Source of the DNA: Cupriavidus basilensis
GTDB lineage: Bacteria; Pseudomonadota; Gammaproteobacteria; Burkholderiales; Burkholderiaceae
DNA length: 64,000 bases
Direction: 5' to 3'
Assembly: GCF_008801925.2 (NCBI RefSeq)
Contig: NZ_CP062804.1
Coordinates: 2,170,001 to 2,234,000, forward strand
The notes under the pieces were generated by a model that searched no databases, was not told the DNA's origin, and saw nothing but the letters and a program-made list of their open reading frames with translations. The first letter of the stretch is position 1. Each line of letters starts with the position of its first letter. This document shows positions 34,263 through 45,251 of the stretch, in pieces. A program made the translations under genes and the position numbers.

Positions 34263-35627
34263 ATGCCGCCGGACCCCGCACCAGACAAGCCCACTGCCGC
34301 CAACGCGCTGCCTGATATCCGCCGCCTGCGCGCCCGCTTTGTCGCCATTTCCTGGCGCGACCTGGCCGTGTCCTTCGGCCCCGTGCTGGCCCTTGCCCTG
34401 GCCGCCATCTGGCTCGCCGTATGGCTGGTGCAGCCGGCGCCGCCGAGCACCATCTCCATCAGCGCGGGCCCCAAGGGCAGTTCCTTCTACAACGCCGCCG
34501 AGAAGTACGCAAAGATCCTCGCACGCAATGGCATCACACTGAATGTGCTGGCTTCCGAAGGCTCGCGCCAGAACGTGGAGCGGCTGGCCGATCGCAAGCA
34601 GGACGTTGACCTGGCGCTGGTCCAGGGCGGCGTCTCCGGCGATGTGGACACCGAGGGGCTGGTCTCGCTGGGCAGCGTGTTCTACGCGCCCATCACGGTG
34701 CTGTACCGCGGCAAGGAACAGCACAAGCTGTCCGACTTCCGCAAGTCGCGCATCGCCATCGGGCGCGAAGGCAGCGGTGCCCGCGCGCTGGCGCTGACGC
34801 TGCTCAAGGCGAACGGCATCGAGCCGGGCGGCAGCGCCGAGCTTATCGCGTTCGATGGCGACGACGCCGCCCAGGCGCTGGTCGACGGCAAGATCGACGT
34901 GGCCATGCTGACCGGCGATTCCGCCACCGGCCCGGTCATGCGCAAGCTGTTTCGCATGCCGGGCATCCGCCTGCTGGATTTCGCCCAGGCCAGTGCTTAC
35001 ACGCGGCGCTTTCTCTATCTGCAGGAGCTGGTGTTGCCCGCCGGTGTATTCGACCTGGGCAAGAATCTCCCGGCACATCCGATCCGCCTGATCGGCCCGA
35101 CGGTGGAGCTGGTGGCGCGCGACTCGCTGCATCCCGCGCTGTCCGACCTGCTGATCGAGGCCGCGCGCGAGGTCCATGGCAAGGCCGGGCTGCTGCAGAG
35201 CGCCGGGCAGTTTCCCTCGGCCACCGCGCATGAGTTCCCGCTGAGCGACGACGCCACGCGCTATTACGCCTCGGGCAAGGGCTTCCTTTACCGCCACCTG
35301 CCCTTCTGGCTGGCGAGCCTGCTCTCCCGCGCACTGGTGCTTGTGCCGGTGATCGTGATCCTGATCCCGGCGTTCCGGCTGGTGCCTTCGCTCTACAGGT
35401 GGCGAGTCAAGTCCCGCATCTATCGCTGGTACGGCATCCTGATCGAAATCGAGCGCGTGGCGCTGGTAAACCCCTCCGAGGAAGAAAAAGCCGCTCTGGC
35501 CCAGCGCCTTGACCACATCGAAGACGCGGTCAACAAGATGAAGATGCCGCTCGCCTACGCCGACCAGTTCTATGTGCTGCGCGAGCATATCGTCTTTGTG
35601 CGGCGCAGGCTGACGGGCGCGCTCTGA
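34263..35627 (+). CDS. membrane-anchored TAXI-family solute-binding protein
   Basis: 454 residues. A membrane helix at about 35-58 (VLALALAAIWLAVWLV) instead of a cleaved signal, then a TAXI-type TRAP periplasmic domain (ISAGPKGSSFYNAAEKYAKILARNG and GSGARALALTLL), a second helix near 360-385 (LVLVPVIVILIPAFRLV) and a ~70-residue cytoplasmic tail. TRAP membrane subunits are not next to it, so it may act as a sensor or with a distant transporter. Confidence 0.83.
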   Translation: MPPDPAPDKPTAANALPDIRRLRARFVAISWRDLAVSFGPVLALALAAIWLAVWLVQPAPPSTISISAGPKGSSFYNAAEKYAKILARNGITLNVLASEGSRQNVERLADRKQDVDLALVQGGVSGDVDTEGLVSLGSVFYAPITVLYRGKEQHKLSDFRKSRIAIGREGSGARALALTLLKANGIEPGGSAELIAFDGDDAAQALVDGKIDVAMLTGDSATGPVMRKLFRMPGIRLLDFAQASAYTRRFLYLQELVLPAGVFDLGKNLPAHPIRLIGPTVELVARDSLHPALSDLLIEAAREVHGKAGLLQSAGQFPSATAHEFPLSDDATRYYASGKGFLYRHLPFWLASLLSRALVLVPVIVILIPAFRLVPSLYRWRVKSRIYRWYGILIEIERVALVNPSEEEKAALAQRLDHIEDAVNKMKMPLAYADQFYVLREHIVFVRRRLTGAL

Positions 35628-35814
35628 GCCGGCGCAGCGGCGCGACTTCCCCGGCGCACCCAGGTTCACGCATGGCGGCAGCCCATGAGCGCGGGATGGC
35701 GCCTGCTTGAGCCTGCCCAGGCCGTGCGACCTGTGCGCTCTACCACACCAAACCACGGCACTGACGCGCGGAAAACAAAATAGAATCGACGCCTGAGACC
35801 ACTCAAGGATTCTC

Positions 35815-37524
35815 ATGCCGGGAAAAACAAAGCGGTCCGGTGACCTGGCTACCGCGCTGGCGGCGCTAGCCGGCCTTTCCTATCTCCCGCCGGTTGCGGC
35901 CGCACCGCTTACGTTCGCGTCGCCCCCCGCCGAAATCGCCAAGGCCGTGCTCGACGATGAACCCGGCACCGTGGCGGTGGGCATCTGGCGGAACCAGCAA
36001 GGCCGCTTCGCGCTGCAACGCAATCCAGTAGGTAGCGTCGGCGAGGTTGTGGAGGACGACAGCGCGCACGCACAGCCGCTCTTCGAGATCGGCTCCATCA
36101 GCAAGGTATTCACCGGCCTGCTGCTCGCGCAGGCCGTGGAGCGCGGCGACCTGTCCCTGGACGACACGCTGGGCAAGCTGCTCGAGGCAAAGGCCACCTT
36201 GAAGCCCGAAACCGCCGCCATCACCCTGCGCCAGCTGGTGACGCACAGCGCCTGCCTGCCCCGCGAGCCACAGGACTTTCCCGGCTACGGCACGCCAAAC
36301 CCCTTCTCCCGGCACGACCGCTGGAAAATCTACGCCGGTCTTTCCGGCATGACGCTTGAGCATGCGCCACCGTGCGGCGCGGCGTACAGCAACCTGGGCA
36401 TGGGCCTCGTCGGCCAACTGCTCTCGGACCACTACGCAAAGCCATGGGATGTGCTGGTGCGCGAGAACATCACCGGGCCGCTGGGCATGCGCGACACGAT
36501 GCAATACCTAGGCCGGCAGGCCAGCCGGCTGGCCACCGGCTATCAGCACGAGGCGCTCCAGGGACCATGGGATTTCGATGCGCTGTCTGGCGCCGGCGCA
36601 CTGCGCTCGACGGCCCCCGACCTGCTCCTGCTGGCGCGCGCCCTCATGGCTGGCCGGGCCGGTCCGCTTGGCCCGGCGGCAGAACGGGCGCTCACCCCCC
36701 TGGGCTACTTCCGTGGAGATGAGATCGGCTATGCCATCCTGATCCGTGGGCCGGCCGGGCATCGAACGTATCACCACGACGGGCTTACCGGGGGCTACCG
36801 GACACTGCTGGCATTTGCACCTGATACACAGGAAGCCGTGGCGATACTGGCCAGTAATTCGCACGCCAGCCCGGTTAAGGTTCTGACAGGCATTACGGCC
36901 AGCCGCTACCCGATCGCCCCGGCTACCCAAATGGCGCCAGCACCGGCCGCATTGGCCGAGTACGGCGGCGTCTACCAGGCAGACAAGGACACCAGCTTCA
37001 CCTTCGTGGCGCAGGACGGCAAGCTCTATCGCCGCTCAACGGGCACAGGGTTTCGCGCGCTCTCGCCCGGCGGGCCAGACACCTTTGTCGACGCCGATGC
37101 CGGCGCGCGGTACGTGTTCAGCCGCGAGGCCGGCGAGATCGTGCGGGTCGACTACTACCTGGGTGATAGCGGCTTTGGCGGCTTTAGCAGCTTTAGCGGC
37201 GTCGCGGGGCTACGCACGAAGGAAGCCGCGCCGCCGGTTGCCGTAGTGTCGCTCGACACGCAACTGGACTACGCCGGCCACTACCGCGCCCGCCGCATCA
37301 TTCGCACGGACCTGGACCTTGATGTTCGCGCGGAGAACGGGCAACTTGGCGTGCGCGCCGGAAACTGGTTTCGCCGCCCCGTGTTCCCCGTCGCCGGCAA
37401 ACCGGATCGGTTCGCCTACGAAAACGGCCGCAGCCAGCTCCAGTTCGAGCGCGATGCGGCCGGGCATGTCGCCGGCGTGGTCCTGTATGAGAATGGCGTG
37501 ATTCGGCTGCGCCGCCTTCCTTGA
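35815..37524 (+). CDS. beta-lactamase-fold serine hydrolase (class C/PBP4* type)
   Basis: 569 residues. Signal-like N-terminus ending VAAAPLTF. The serine-hydrolase motifs are intact: S94-I-S-K97, Y191-S-N193 and the third motif as HHDGLTGG near residue 322 (His for the usual Lys). A ~200-residue C-terminal extension is beta-rich, as in periplasmic esterase or D-peptidase members. Whether it acts on beta-lactams, peptides or esters cannot be decided. Confidence 0.85.
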   Translation: MPGKTKRSGDLATALAALAGLSYLPPVAAAPLTFASPPAEIAKAVLDDEPGTVAVGIWRNQQGRFALQRNPVGSVGEVVEDDSAHAQPLFEIGSISKVFTGLLLAQAVERGDLSLDDTLGKLLEAKATLKPETAAITLRQLVTHSACLPREPQDFPGYGTPNPFSRHDRWKIYAGLSGMTLEHAPPCGAAYSNLGMGLVGQLLSDHYAKPWDVLVRENITGPLGMRDTMQYLGRQASRLATGYQHEALQGPWDFDALSGAGALRSTAPDLLLLARALMAGRAGPLGPAAERALTPLGYFRGDEIGYAILIRGPAGHRTYHHDGLTGGYRTLLAFAPDTQEAVAILASNSHASPVKVLTGITASRYPIAPATQMAPAPAALAEYGGVYQADKDTSFTFVAQDGKLYRRSTGTGFRALSPGGPDTFVDADAGARYVFSREAGEIVRVDYYLGDSGFGGFSSFSGVAGLRTKEAAPPVAVVSLDTQLDYAGHYRARRIIRTDLDLDVRAENGQLGVRAGNWFRRPVFPVAGKPDRFAYENGRSQLQFERDAAGHVAGVVLYENGVIRLRRLP

Positions 37525-37734
37525 TGCTGCACGGCCGCATCGCGGCCATCACTTGCGTTGCGGCCTCTGCAACCCCACCAGCTTGTCACGATCTTTGCAA
37601 GCGCCTCGGCCAGCGCTGGTTGGTTCAGTCTGGCAAGGCAGCGCCCGGGCACGCGGTCATCGCGCCGGATGCGGATACAATCCGGCAGCGCCGACTTGTC
37701 AATCACGACCGTCCATCACGACCCGACCCCATCC

Positions 37735-38787
37735 ATGCCTAACCCTACCCGGGCCTTCCTTCTTGGCCCGCTGCTCAAAGGCGTTTCACGCTCCTTCTAT
37801 CTCACCCTGCGGGTGCTGCCCGCCGGGATGCGCGATCCGATCGGCCTGGCTTATCTGCTGGCGCGCGCCGCGGACACCATTGCGGACACCTCGCTGATTT
37901 CACCGCAGCAACGGCTGGAACTGCTGCTATCGCTGCGTGATCAGGTCAACGGCGCCACGGACGATGGCACGCTCATGCGGCGGCTGGCGGCAGAGGTCGC
38001 CGGGCAGCAAGCGCTATCGGACGAGAAGGTTCTGCTCGAATCGCTCGGCCCGGCGCTGACAGTGCTGTCCCAGCTAAGCGCGGCCGATCGGACGGCGGTT
38101 CGCGAGATCGTGTCGACCCTGGCTTCCGGCATGGAATTTGACCTGCGCACGTTCCCCGACGAACACTCCGGGCAGATCGGCGTGCTGCGCGAATGGGAAG
38201 AGCTGGACCGGTACACCTACCTGGTCGCGGGATGCGTGGGAGAGTTCTGGACCAAGATGACCTACGCCCATATGCCCGGGACGCTCAAGGCAGACTCCGA
38301 GGCGATGCTGCTGCGAGGCGTGCGCTTTGGCAAGGCGCTGCAGATGACCAATGTGCTGCGGGACTGCGCCAAGGACCTGCGGATCGGGCGTTGCTACCTG
38401 CCCGAGACCATGCTGGACCAGTATGGACTGACGCCACAAGACTTGCTGTTGCCAGGCAATGCGGCGCGCGCGAAACCACTTCTGTTCGCGCTGATCCGCA
38501 CGACGCTGGATCATTTCCGTGAGGCGGTGGATTACACGTTTGCGATTCCGGCGTTCTCTGTGCGATTGCGCCTGGCGTGTTTGTGGCCAGTGCTTATCGG
38601 GCTGGAGACGCTGCTGCTGCTTGCGGGCAATGACGATTGGCTGGATCCGGCGAAGGTGTCCAAGATACGACGCAGCGAGGTGTATCGGATTGTGGGGTAT
38701 TCGGCGTTGATGGCGCCGTCCAATGGCTTGCTGCGGATCTGGGTTGAGCGGTTGATCGGGGGGATCGAGGCGCGGCTGGAACGTTAA
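37735..38787 (+). CDS. squalene/phytoene synthase family protein
   Basis: 350 residues. Both prenyl-diphosphate-binding Asp motifs are present: D47-T-I-A-D51 and N206-V-L-R-D210-C-A-K-D214, plus the substrate region YTYLVAGCVGEFWTKM. A hydrophobic C-terminal helix (VLIGLETLLLLAG) suggests membrane association, as in squalene synthases. Condenses two prenyl diphosphates head to head. No carotenoid or hopanoid genes are nearby, so the product is unclear. Confidence 0.88.
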   Translation: MPNPTRAFLLGPLLKGVSRSFYLTLRVLPAGMRDPIGLAYLLARAADTIADTSLISPQQRLELLLSLRDQVNGATDDGTLMRRLAAEVAGQQALSDEKVLLESLGPALTVLSQLSAADRTAVREIVSTLASGMEFDLRTFPDEHSGQIGVLREWEELDRYTYLVAGCVGEFWTKMTYAHMPGTLKADSEAMLLRGVRFGKALQMTNVLRDCAKDLRIGRCYLPETMLDQYGLTPQDLLLPGNAARAKPLLFALIRTTLDHFREAVDYTFAIPAFSVRLRLACLWPVLIGLETLLLLAGNDDWLDPAKVSKIRRSEVYRIVGYSALMAPSNGLLRIWVERLIGGIEARLER

Positions 38788-38883
38788 TGGCAAAGGATGC
38801 CTTGCGCATCTCCGGAGCGAACCCCTAGGCCGTTGCGCGCCTCGCCTTTGCACCCGCCGCATAGCGGGTTTCCAAGGCAGCAA

Positions 38884-39405
38884 TCACTTGCTGCTGGAGT
38901 GGTCGTCGCCACCAAGCGGATCGACAATGATCATGGTGCGGTCCAGCACCCCGCGATTGTCAAAGTAGGCGCTGAAGTGGGCCGGCTGGTAAGCGCCGAC
39001 GTAGAGCCGGTACGACCACGCCTCACGCTTCATCAGCGGGTAGTACTCGACCGGCTCGCGCGGCAGGCCGAAGCGTTCGGCCACGTCCTGCTTGGTCCAG
39101 GTACCCGGGCGCGCCTCATAGATCTCCTTCTCGGTCAGCATCTGGCGGAAACTGGTGAGGTTTCCGCTGGCATCGAAATCCGCCGCGTAGACTTCGAACC
39201 CGAGCGGCTGCTTTGAGTAGATCCAGCGGCTGGTGCCGCCGGCAAGCTGGTAGGTCTCCGTGGGCTTGCCAAAGGTGTCGCGCACGGCGCTCTGCGGGCT
39301 GCCGATCATTTTTTGCGCGGTCTCCACCGGCTGCAGGAAGGCGCAGGCACACAGCGCGAGTGCGGCGGCGGCAGCCCCCATCCATCTGGCTAAGCGATAT
39401 TGCAT
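38884..39405 (-). CDS. SmpA/OmlA-like outer membrane lipoprotein
   Basis: 173 residues with a lipoprotein signal (AAAAALALCAC, lipobox LCAC). The mature part reads IGSPQSAVRDTFGKPTETYQLAGG, the pattern of small lipoproteins related to BamE/SmpA. The Met of MQYRLARW has GGAGA 6 bases upstream; one at 39411 is too close to it. Role in the envelope unknown. Confidence 0.72.
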   Translation of the reverse strand: MQYRLARWMGAAAAALALCACAFLQPVETAQKMIGSPQSAVRDTFGKPTETYQLAGGTSRWIYSKQPLGFEVYAADFDASGNLTSFRQMLTEKEIYEARPGTWTKQDVAERFGLPREPVEYYPLMKREAWSYRLYVGAYQPAHFSAYFDNRGVLDRTMIIVDPLGGDDHSSSK

Positions 39406-39530
39406 GACCATTCTCCATCGTTGGCCCGGGTGGTGTTCTCGGGCCAGGAACCCTTCCAGCATAGTCCAAGTACGCGCACACGCCGCGGCACGACGGAGCG
39501 CTCTGCTTCGCGTGCCTTATTCCGCGCGCC

Positions 39531-40232
39531 CTATTCCGTGCGCCCGTCCACTCGCCGCAACGCCGCCCCCACTTCCCCATAAAACTCCCGCAGCGCCGCT
39601 ACCTCCAGGTCCGGCGGCAATAGTGCCGGCCAGAGCAGCGCCACGATATCCTTGGCGGTCCGCTCGATATCCACCGGCCGCTGCCTGGCGATTGCGTCCC
39701 AGAGAATGTGTTCCATCGGCCCGAAGATCGCCGAGCGCAGCAAGCTCAGCGGCAGGTCGGCCCGGATCTCCCCACTCTCCCGCGCGCGCGCCAGCATATC
39801 CATCAGCGGCGCGGTGTAGCGCCGCTGCAGCGGCACGAACACCTCGCCCAGCCCCGGCCCCCTGGCGCGGCCTTCGGAAAGCACCAGCGCGCATAGCCCG
39901 GTGCCCTGGATCAGGAACAGCCGAAGGTGCGTGCGCACGAAGAACTCGAGCTGCGCCTTGGTGCTCTGGCCGCGCGGCATGCCTTCTTCCACCGCCGCGA
40001 TGATCTCGTCGTACCAGTCTTCGATCACCCGCACGCAAAGCTCGCGCTTGCCGTGGAAATAGGTGAACACCGTGGCTTCGGAGATGCCCAGGCGCTGAGC
40101 GATCTCGGTGGTGGTGGCGCGCTCGTAGCCCATCTCGGCAAAGACTTCGCGGGCCACGCGCAGGATGTCGCGGATGCGTTGCTCCGCCTTGGCGCTCGCG
40201 GGGACGCGGCGCCGCACCATGATGTCGTCCAT
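39531..40232 (-). CDS. TetR-family regulator divergent from liu operon
   Basis: 233 residues. N-terminal helix-turn-helix (ERATTTEIAQRLGISEATVFTYFHGKREL is the typical region) and a C-terminal ligand domain. It is divergent from the acyl-CoA synthetase gene with a 312-base gap holding a strong symmetrical dyad, so it probably controls the liu operon in response to an acyl-CoA. In pseudomonads liu is controlled by a MerR-type LiuR instead. Confidence 0.87.
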   Translation of the reverse strand: MDDIMVRRRVPASAKAEQRIRDILRVAREVFAEMGYERATTTEIAQRLGISEATVFTYFHGKRELCVRVIEDWYDEIIAAVEEGMPRGQSTKAQLEFFVRTHLRLFLIQGTGLCALVLSEGRARGPGLGEVFVPLQRRYTAPLMDMLARARESGEIRADLPLSLLRSAIFGPMEHILWDAIARQRPVDIERTAKDIVALLWPALLPPDLEVAALREFYGEVGAALRRVDGRTE

Positions 40233-40462
40233 CGACGTGTTACCTCGCTTGCCGGAAGCCGGCGATTATAGTGCGGCGCAGCATAAAACAGATGCCCGGG
40301 CACGCCTTGGGGCGCTGCTCGCCCCCGTCACGGGATTGTAATTGATCTTTACTCAACTCATGGTTGCAATTTTTCGGGTCTGCGTGTACTTTTCCAGTCA
40401 ACGCCACAGCCCCGATGCTAGCTAAGACGGGACGAGGGCCAGAATATATGCGCACTCCCCGA

Positions 40463-40499
40463 CTTGAGCCACACTCAACAAAGTTGAACAAACCTCAAG
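40463..40499. promoter_or_regulatory. nested inverted-repeat operator before liu operon
   Basis: CTTGAG (40463-40468) and CTCAAG (40494-40499) flank an inner palindrome TCAAC-AAA-GTTGA (40475-40487); both dyads share the same centre at 40481. It lies 45 bases before the liu start codon in the TetR-liu intergenic region, consistent with a repressor site. No gene is seen in the rest of 40233-40544. Confidence 0.55.
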
Positions 40500-40544
40500 A
40501 AACCGGGATACGGACAATATTGCGACAGCGCTTTGGAGACGAGT

Positions 40545-42266
40545 ATGACGATGCAGGGTGCGGCTAGCCCAACGATCTTGCCCATTGGCGGGCTCTCCCA
40601 CGTCAGGGGCAGTACCGACATTCCCTTGTCCGAGCTGACGGTGCCGGCGCTGCTAACCGAAACCGTAGCGCGTTTCCCGGATCGCGAGGCGGTGGTGTTT
40701 CGCGAGCAAGGCATCCGCTGGAGCTGGCGGGAATTTGCACAGGTGGTGGACGCCATGGCCGGGGGCTTGCGCCTGCTGGGCCTGGAGCGCGGGGACCGCA
40801 TCGGCATCTGGTCGCCGAACCGGGTGGAGTGGCTGGTAACGCAGTTCGCCACCGCACGCCTTGGGCTGGTGCTGGTGAACATCAATCCGGCTTACCGCCT
40901 GGCGGAGCTGGAATACGCGCTGAACAAGGTGGGCTGCAAGGCGATCGTGGCGGCGGAGTCGTTCAAGACGTCGCGCTACCTGGAAATGCTGCAGACGCTG
41001 GCGCCGGAGTTGCAAAGCTGCGAGCCGGGCGCGCTGCAGGCAGCGCGCCTGCCCGCGCTGCGCTGGGTGATCCGCATGGGCGGCGAGCGCACGCCGGGCA
41101 TGCTGAACTACGATGCGCTGCTCGCCCATGGCACGCATGCCCTCACCGGCGAACTGGACGCGCTCACCGCGCAACTGGACCGCTACGACCCGATCAATAT
41201 CCAGTTCACCAGCGGCACCACCGGCGCACCCAAGGGCGCCACGCTGACGCACCGGAACATCGTCAATAACGCACGCTTCATCGCCATGGCGATGCGCTTC
41301 TCCGAGCAGGACAAGCTGTGCATCCCGGTGCCGTTCTACCACTGCTTCGGCATGGTGCTGGCCGTGCTGGCCTGCGTATCCACCGGTGCCTGCATGGTGT
41401 TCCCCGGTGAGGCGTTCGAGCCGGCGGCAACCATGGCGGCGGTCAGCGAGGAGCGCTGCACGGCCTTGCACGGCGTGCCGACCATGTTTATCGCCCAGCT
41501 GGATCATCCGGATTTTGCCAAGTACAACTTCTCCACGCTGCGCACCGGGATCATGGCGGGCTCGCCCTGCCCCATCGAGACAATGAAACGCGTGATCTCG
41601 CAGATGCACATGGCGGAAGTGACGATCGCCTATGGCATGACCGAGACCAGCCCGGTTTCCTTCCAAAGCTCCACCACCGACCCGCTCGACAAGCGCGTGA
41701 CCACCGTGGGGCTGATCCAGCCGCATCTTGAGGTCAAGCTGGTGGACGGCACCGGCGAAATCGTGCCCGTTGGCGAAAAGGGTGAACTGTGCACGCGCGG
41801 CTACTCGGTGATGCAAGGCTATTGGGACGACGAGCCGCGCACCCGCGAGGCGATCCGCGATGGCTGGATGCACACGGGCGACCTCGCCACCATCGACGCC
41901 GAGGGTTACTGCAATATCGTCGGCCGCGTGAAGGACATGCTGATACGCGGCGGCGAGAACGTCTATCCCCGCGAAATCGAGGAATTCCTGTTCCGCCACC
42001 CGAAGGTGCAGGCGGTGCAGGTGTTTGGCGTGCCGGACCCCAAGTACGGCGAGGAAGTCTGCGCGTGGATCGTGCTCAAGCCGGGCGATACGGCCACCGA
42101 GGACGATATCCGCGCCTTCTGCCGCGACCAGATCGCGCATTACAAGATTCCGCGCTACATCCGCTTTGTCGACGAAATGCCCATGACCATTACCGGCAAG
42201 GTGCAGAAGTTCGTGATGCGCGAGCGCATGACGCTGGAACTGGGGCTTGGCGACAAGACCACGTGA
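40545..42266 (+). CDS. acyl-CoA synthetase (AMP-binding) of liu operon
   Basis: 573 residues, cytosolic ATP-dependent CoA ligase. Core motifs: [16 protein letters not shown] (P-loop, near 225), YGMTETSP, the hinge/motif [16 protein letters not shown], the A8 region [20 protein letters not shown] and the catalytic Lys in TITGKVQKF. Probably activates isovalerate or a related short acid for the downstream enzymes. Start at the ATG 7 bases after GGAGACG; a TTG at 40533 is less likely. Confidence 0.9.
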   Translation: MTMQGAASPTILPIGGLSHVRGSTDIPLSELTVPALLTETVARFPDREAVVFREQGIRWSWREFAQVVDAMAGGLRLLGLERGDRIGIWSPNRVEWLVTQFATARLGLVLVNINPAYRLAELEYALNKVGCKAIVAAESFKTSRYLEMLQTLAPELQSCEPGALQAARLPALRWVIRMGGERTPGMLNYDALLAHGTHALTGELDALTAQLDRYDPINIQFTSGTTGAPKGATLTHRNIVNNARFIAMAMRFSEQDKLCIPVPFYHCFGMVLAVLACVSTGACMVFPGEAFEPAATMAAVSEERCTALHGVPTMFIAQLDHPDFAKYNFSTLRTGIMAGSPCPIETMKRVISQMHMAEVTIAYGMTETSPVSFQSSTTDPLDKRVTTVGLIQPHLEVKLVDGTGEIVPVGEKGELCTRGYSVMQGYWDDEPRTREAIRDGWMHTGDLATIDAEGYCNIVGRVKDMLIRGGENVYPREIEEFLFRHPKVQAVQVFGVPDPKYGEEVCAWIVLKPGDTATEDDIRAFCRDQIAHYKIPRYIRFVDEMPMTITGKVQKFVMRERMTLELGLGDKTT

Positions 42267-42343
42267 CGACCCAACCGAATCCCATCTGACATCGGGCCGC
42301 CGTCTGCCGCGGCCGTACTCCACTAGATAGCGAGCACTCAACC

Positions 42344-43525
42344 ATGAACGAACTCCCCGGCCTCAATTTCCACCTCGGCGAAGACATCGACATGCTGCGC
42401 GAGACCGTGCGCAACTGGGCGCAGGCCGAACTGGCGCCGCGCGCCGCAGAGATCGACCGCACCGACCAGTTCCCGATGGACGCCTGGAAGAAGATGGGCG
42501 ACCTTGGCGTGCTCGGCATCACGGTGGCGGAGGAATACGGCGGCGCCAATATGGGCTACCTGGCCCACATGATCGCCATGGAAGAAATCAGCCGCGCCTC
42601 GGCATCGGTCGGCTTGTCGTACGGCGCGCACTCCAACCTGTGCGTCAACCAGATCCACCGCAACGGCACCACCGCGCAAAAGGCCAGATACCTGCCCAAG
42701 CTGGTCTCCGGCGACTGGATCGGCGCACTGGCCATGAGCGAGCCCAACGCCGGCTCCGACGTGGTGAGCATGAAGCTGCGCGCGGACTTCAAGGGCGACC
42801 ACTACGTGCTCAACGGCACCAAGATGTGGATCACCAACGGCCCGGATTGCGATGTGCTGGTGGTCTACGCCAAGACCGAGCCGGACCTTGGCGCGCGCGG
42901 CATGACCGCCTTTATCGTCGAGAAGGGCATGAAGGGCTTCTCGGTGGCGCAGAAGCTGGACAAGCTCGGCATGCGCGGCTCGCACACGGGCGAGCTGGTG
43001 TTCCAGGATGTCGAAGTGCCGGTGGAGAACATCCTCGGCGGCGAGAACCTGGGCGCCAAGGTGCTGATGAGCGGCCTGGACTATGAGCGCGCCGTGCTCT
43101 CCGGTGGCCCGGTGGGCATCATGCAAGCGTGCATGGATGTCATCACCCCCTATATCCACGACCGCAAGCAGTTCGGCCAGAGCATCGGCGAGTTCCAGCT
43201 GATACAGGGCAAGGTGGCCGACATGTACACCACCTTGCAGGCAGCACGCAGCTACCTGTACACGGTGGGCAAGAACCTGGATTCGCTCGGCACCGAGCAC
43301 GTGCGCCAGGTGCGCAAGGACTGCGCCGCGGTGATTCTCTATACCGCCGAGAAGGCCACCTGGATGGCCGGCGAATCCGTGCAGATCCTGGGCGGCAACG
43401 GCTATATCAACGAGTACCCGGTGGGCCGCCTGTGGCGCGACGCCAAGCTGTACGAGATCGGCGCCGGCACCTCGGAAATCCGCCGCATGCTGATCGGGCG
43501 CGAGCTCTACGCCGAAACGGCCTGA
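42344..43525 (+). CDS. liuA: isovaleryl-CoA dehydrogenase
   Basis: 393 residues, FAD acyl-CoA dehydrogenase. Converts isovaleryl-CoA to 3-methylcrotonyl-CoA in leucine degradation and passes electrons to [21 protein letters not shown] and KMWITNG bind FAD/substrate. The catalytic Glu lies in [16 protein letters not shown], the position unique to isovaleryl-CoA dehydrogenase, rather than in the C-terminal position of other acyl-CoA dehydrogenases. The terminal motif [22 protein letters not shown] is complete. Confidence 0.95.
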   Translation: MNELPGLNFHLGEDIDMLRETVRNWAQAELAPRAAEIDRTDQFPMDAWKKMGDLGVLGITVAEEYGGANMGYLAHMIAMEEISRASASVGLSYGAHSNLCVNQIHRNGTTAQKARYLPKLVSGDWIGALAMSEPNAGSDVVSMKLRADFKGDHYVLNGTKMWITNGPDCDVLVVYAKTEPDLGARGMTAFIVEKGMKGFSVAQKLDKLGMRGSHTGELVFQDVEVPVENILGGENLGAKVLMSGLDYERAVLSGGPVGIMQACMDVITPYIHDRKQFGQSIGEFQLIQGKVADMYTTLQAARSYLYTVGKNLDSLGTEHVRQVRKDCAAVILYTAEKATWMAGESVQILGGNGYINEYPVGRLWRDAKLYEIGAGTSEIRRMLIGRELYAETA

Positions 43526-43593
43526 GCATCCAGCCGACGCCCCCGCGCCCGCAGCACTAGCCACAAGAACAAAGACCCGAGATCCGACACCTT

Positions 43594-45201
43594 ATGCCCA
43601 CGCTCGAAACCAAACTCAATGCGCGCTCGGAATCCTTCCGCGCCAATGCCGACGCCATGCAGGCGCTGGTCGCCGACCTCAAGGCGAAGATCGCCAAGCT
43701 GGCGCAAGGCGGCGGCGAGGAAGCCCGCGCCAAGCACCTTGGGCGCGGCAAGCTGCTGCCGCGCGAGCGTGTGCAGCAACTGCTGGATCCGGGCACACCG
43801 TTCCTGGAGCTGTCGCAGCTCGCCGCGTACGACATGTACGACAATGCGGCGCCCGGCGCAGGCATCATCACCGGCATCGGCAGCGTGGCCGGGCAGGAAT
43901 GCGTGATCGTCTGCAACGACGCGACCGTCAAGGGCGGCACCTACTACCCGCTCACGGTGCGCAAGCACCTGCGCGCGCAAGAAATCGCAGAGCAGAACAA
44001 CCTCCCCTGCATCTACCTGGTGGACTCGGGCGGCGCCAACCTCCCTAACCAGGACGACGTGTTCCCGGACCGCGACCACTTTGGCCGCATCTTCTACAAC
44101 CAGGCCAACCTGTCCAAGCAAGGCATTCCGCAGATCGCGGTGGTGATGGGTTCGTGCACGGCCGGCGGCGCCTATGTGCCGGCCATGAGCGATGAATCGA
44201 TCATCGTCAAGAACCAGGGCACCATCTTCCTGGGCGGCCCGCCGCTGGTGAAGGCCGCCACCGGCGAGGAGGTCACCGCCGAAGACCTGGGCGGCGCCGA
44301 TGTGCACACGCGCCTGTCGGGCGTGGCCGATTACTTTGCGCAGAACGACGCGCATGCGCTGTCGCTGGCGCGCAATATCGTGCAGCACCTGAACCGCCGC
44401 AAGCCGGACCAGATCCGCCTGCACGAGCCGCTGCCCCCGCGCTATCCGGTGGAGGAGTTGTACGGCGTGATCCCGACCGACACGCGCAAGCCCTATGACG
44501 TGCGCGAGGTCATTGCGCGCATCGTGGACGACTCGGATTTCGACGAGTTCAAGGCGCGCTACGGCACCACGCTGGTGTGCGGCTTTGCGCGGATCTGGGG
44601 CTATCCGGTGGGCATCATCGCCAACAACGGCATCCTGTTCTCGGAGTCGGCGCTCAAGGGCGCGCACTTTATCGAACTGTGCTGCCAGCGCAAGATCCCG
44701 CTGGTGTTCCTGCAGAACATCACCGGCTTCATGGTGGGCCGCAAGTACGAGAACGAAGGCATTGCGCGCAATGGCGCCAAGATGGTGACGGCGGTGGCGA
44801 CCGCGCAGGTGCCCAAGTTCACGGTGATCATCGGCGGCTCGTTTGGCGCTGGCAACTACGGCATGTGCGGGCGCGCTTACTCGCCGCGCTTCCTGTGGAT
44901 GTGGCCGAACGCACGGATCTCGGTCATGGGCGGCGAGCAGGCAGCCAGCGTGCTGGCCACCGTGCGCCGCGACGGCATCGAGGCCAAGGGCGGCAGCTGG
45001 AGCGCGGAAGACGAGGACAAGTTCAAGCAACCGATCCGCGACCAGTACGAGCATCAGGGCCACCCGTATTACGCCAGCGCGCGGCTGTGGGACGACGGCG
45101 TGATCGACCCCGCGCAAACCCGCACGGTGCTGGGCCTGGGCCTGTCGGCGAGCCTCAACGCGCCCATCGGCGAGATGAAGTTCGGCGTGTTCCGCATGTG
45201 A
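43594..45201 (+). CDS. liuB: methylcrotonyl-CoA carboxylase carboxyltransferase (beta) subunit
   Basis: 535 residues, typical MCC-beta length. Transfers carboxyl from biotin to 3-methylcrotonyl-CoA. Motifs: [25 protein letters not shown] near the N-terminus, [17 protein letters not shown], the oxyanion-hole region [19 protein letters not shown], the second oxyanion-hole loop [18 protein letters not shown] and the C-terminal [13 protein letters not shown]. Works with the biotin subunit encoded two genes on. Confidence 0.95.
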   Translation: MPTLETKLNARSESFRANADAMQALVADLKAKIAKLAQGGGEEARAKHLGRGKLLPRERVQQLLDPGTPFLELSQLAAYDMYDNAAPGAGIITGIGSVAGQECVIVCNDATVKGGTYYPLTVRKHLRAQEIAEQNNLPCIYLVDSGGANLPNQDDVFPDRDHFGRIFYNQANLSKQGIPQIAVVMGSCTAGGAYVPAMSDESIIVKNQGTIFLGGPPLVKAATGEEVTAEDLGGADVHTRLSGVADYFAQNDAHALSLARNIVQHLNRRKPDQIRLHEPLPPRYPVEELYGVIPTDTRKPYDVREVIARIVDDSDFDEFKARYGTTLVCGFARIWGYPVGIIANNGILFSESALKGAHFIELCCQRKIPLVFLQNITGFMVGRKYENEGIARNGAKMVTAVATAQVPKFTVIIGGSFGAGNYGMCGRAYSPRFLWMWPNARISVMGGEQAASVLATVRRDGIEAKGGSWSAEDEDKFKQPIRDQYEHQGHPYYASARLWDDGVIDPAQTRTVLGLGLSASLNAPIGEMKFGVFRM

Positions 45202-45251
45202 TGGCAAGCGCCCCGGATAACAGATCGCACCGCACCGTACAGGACACCAAC

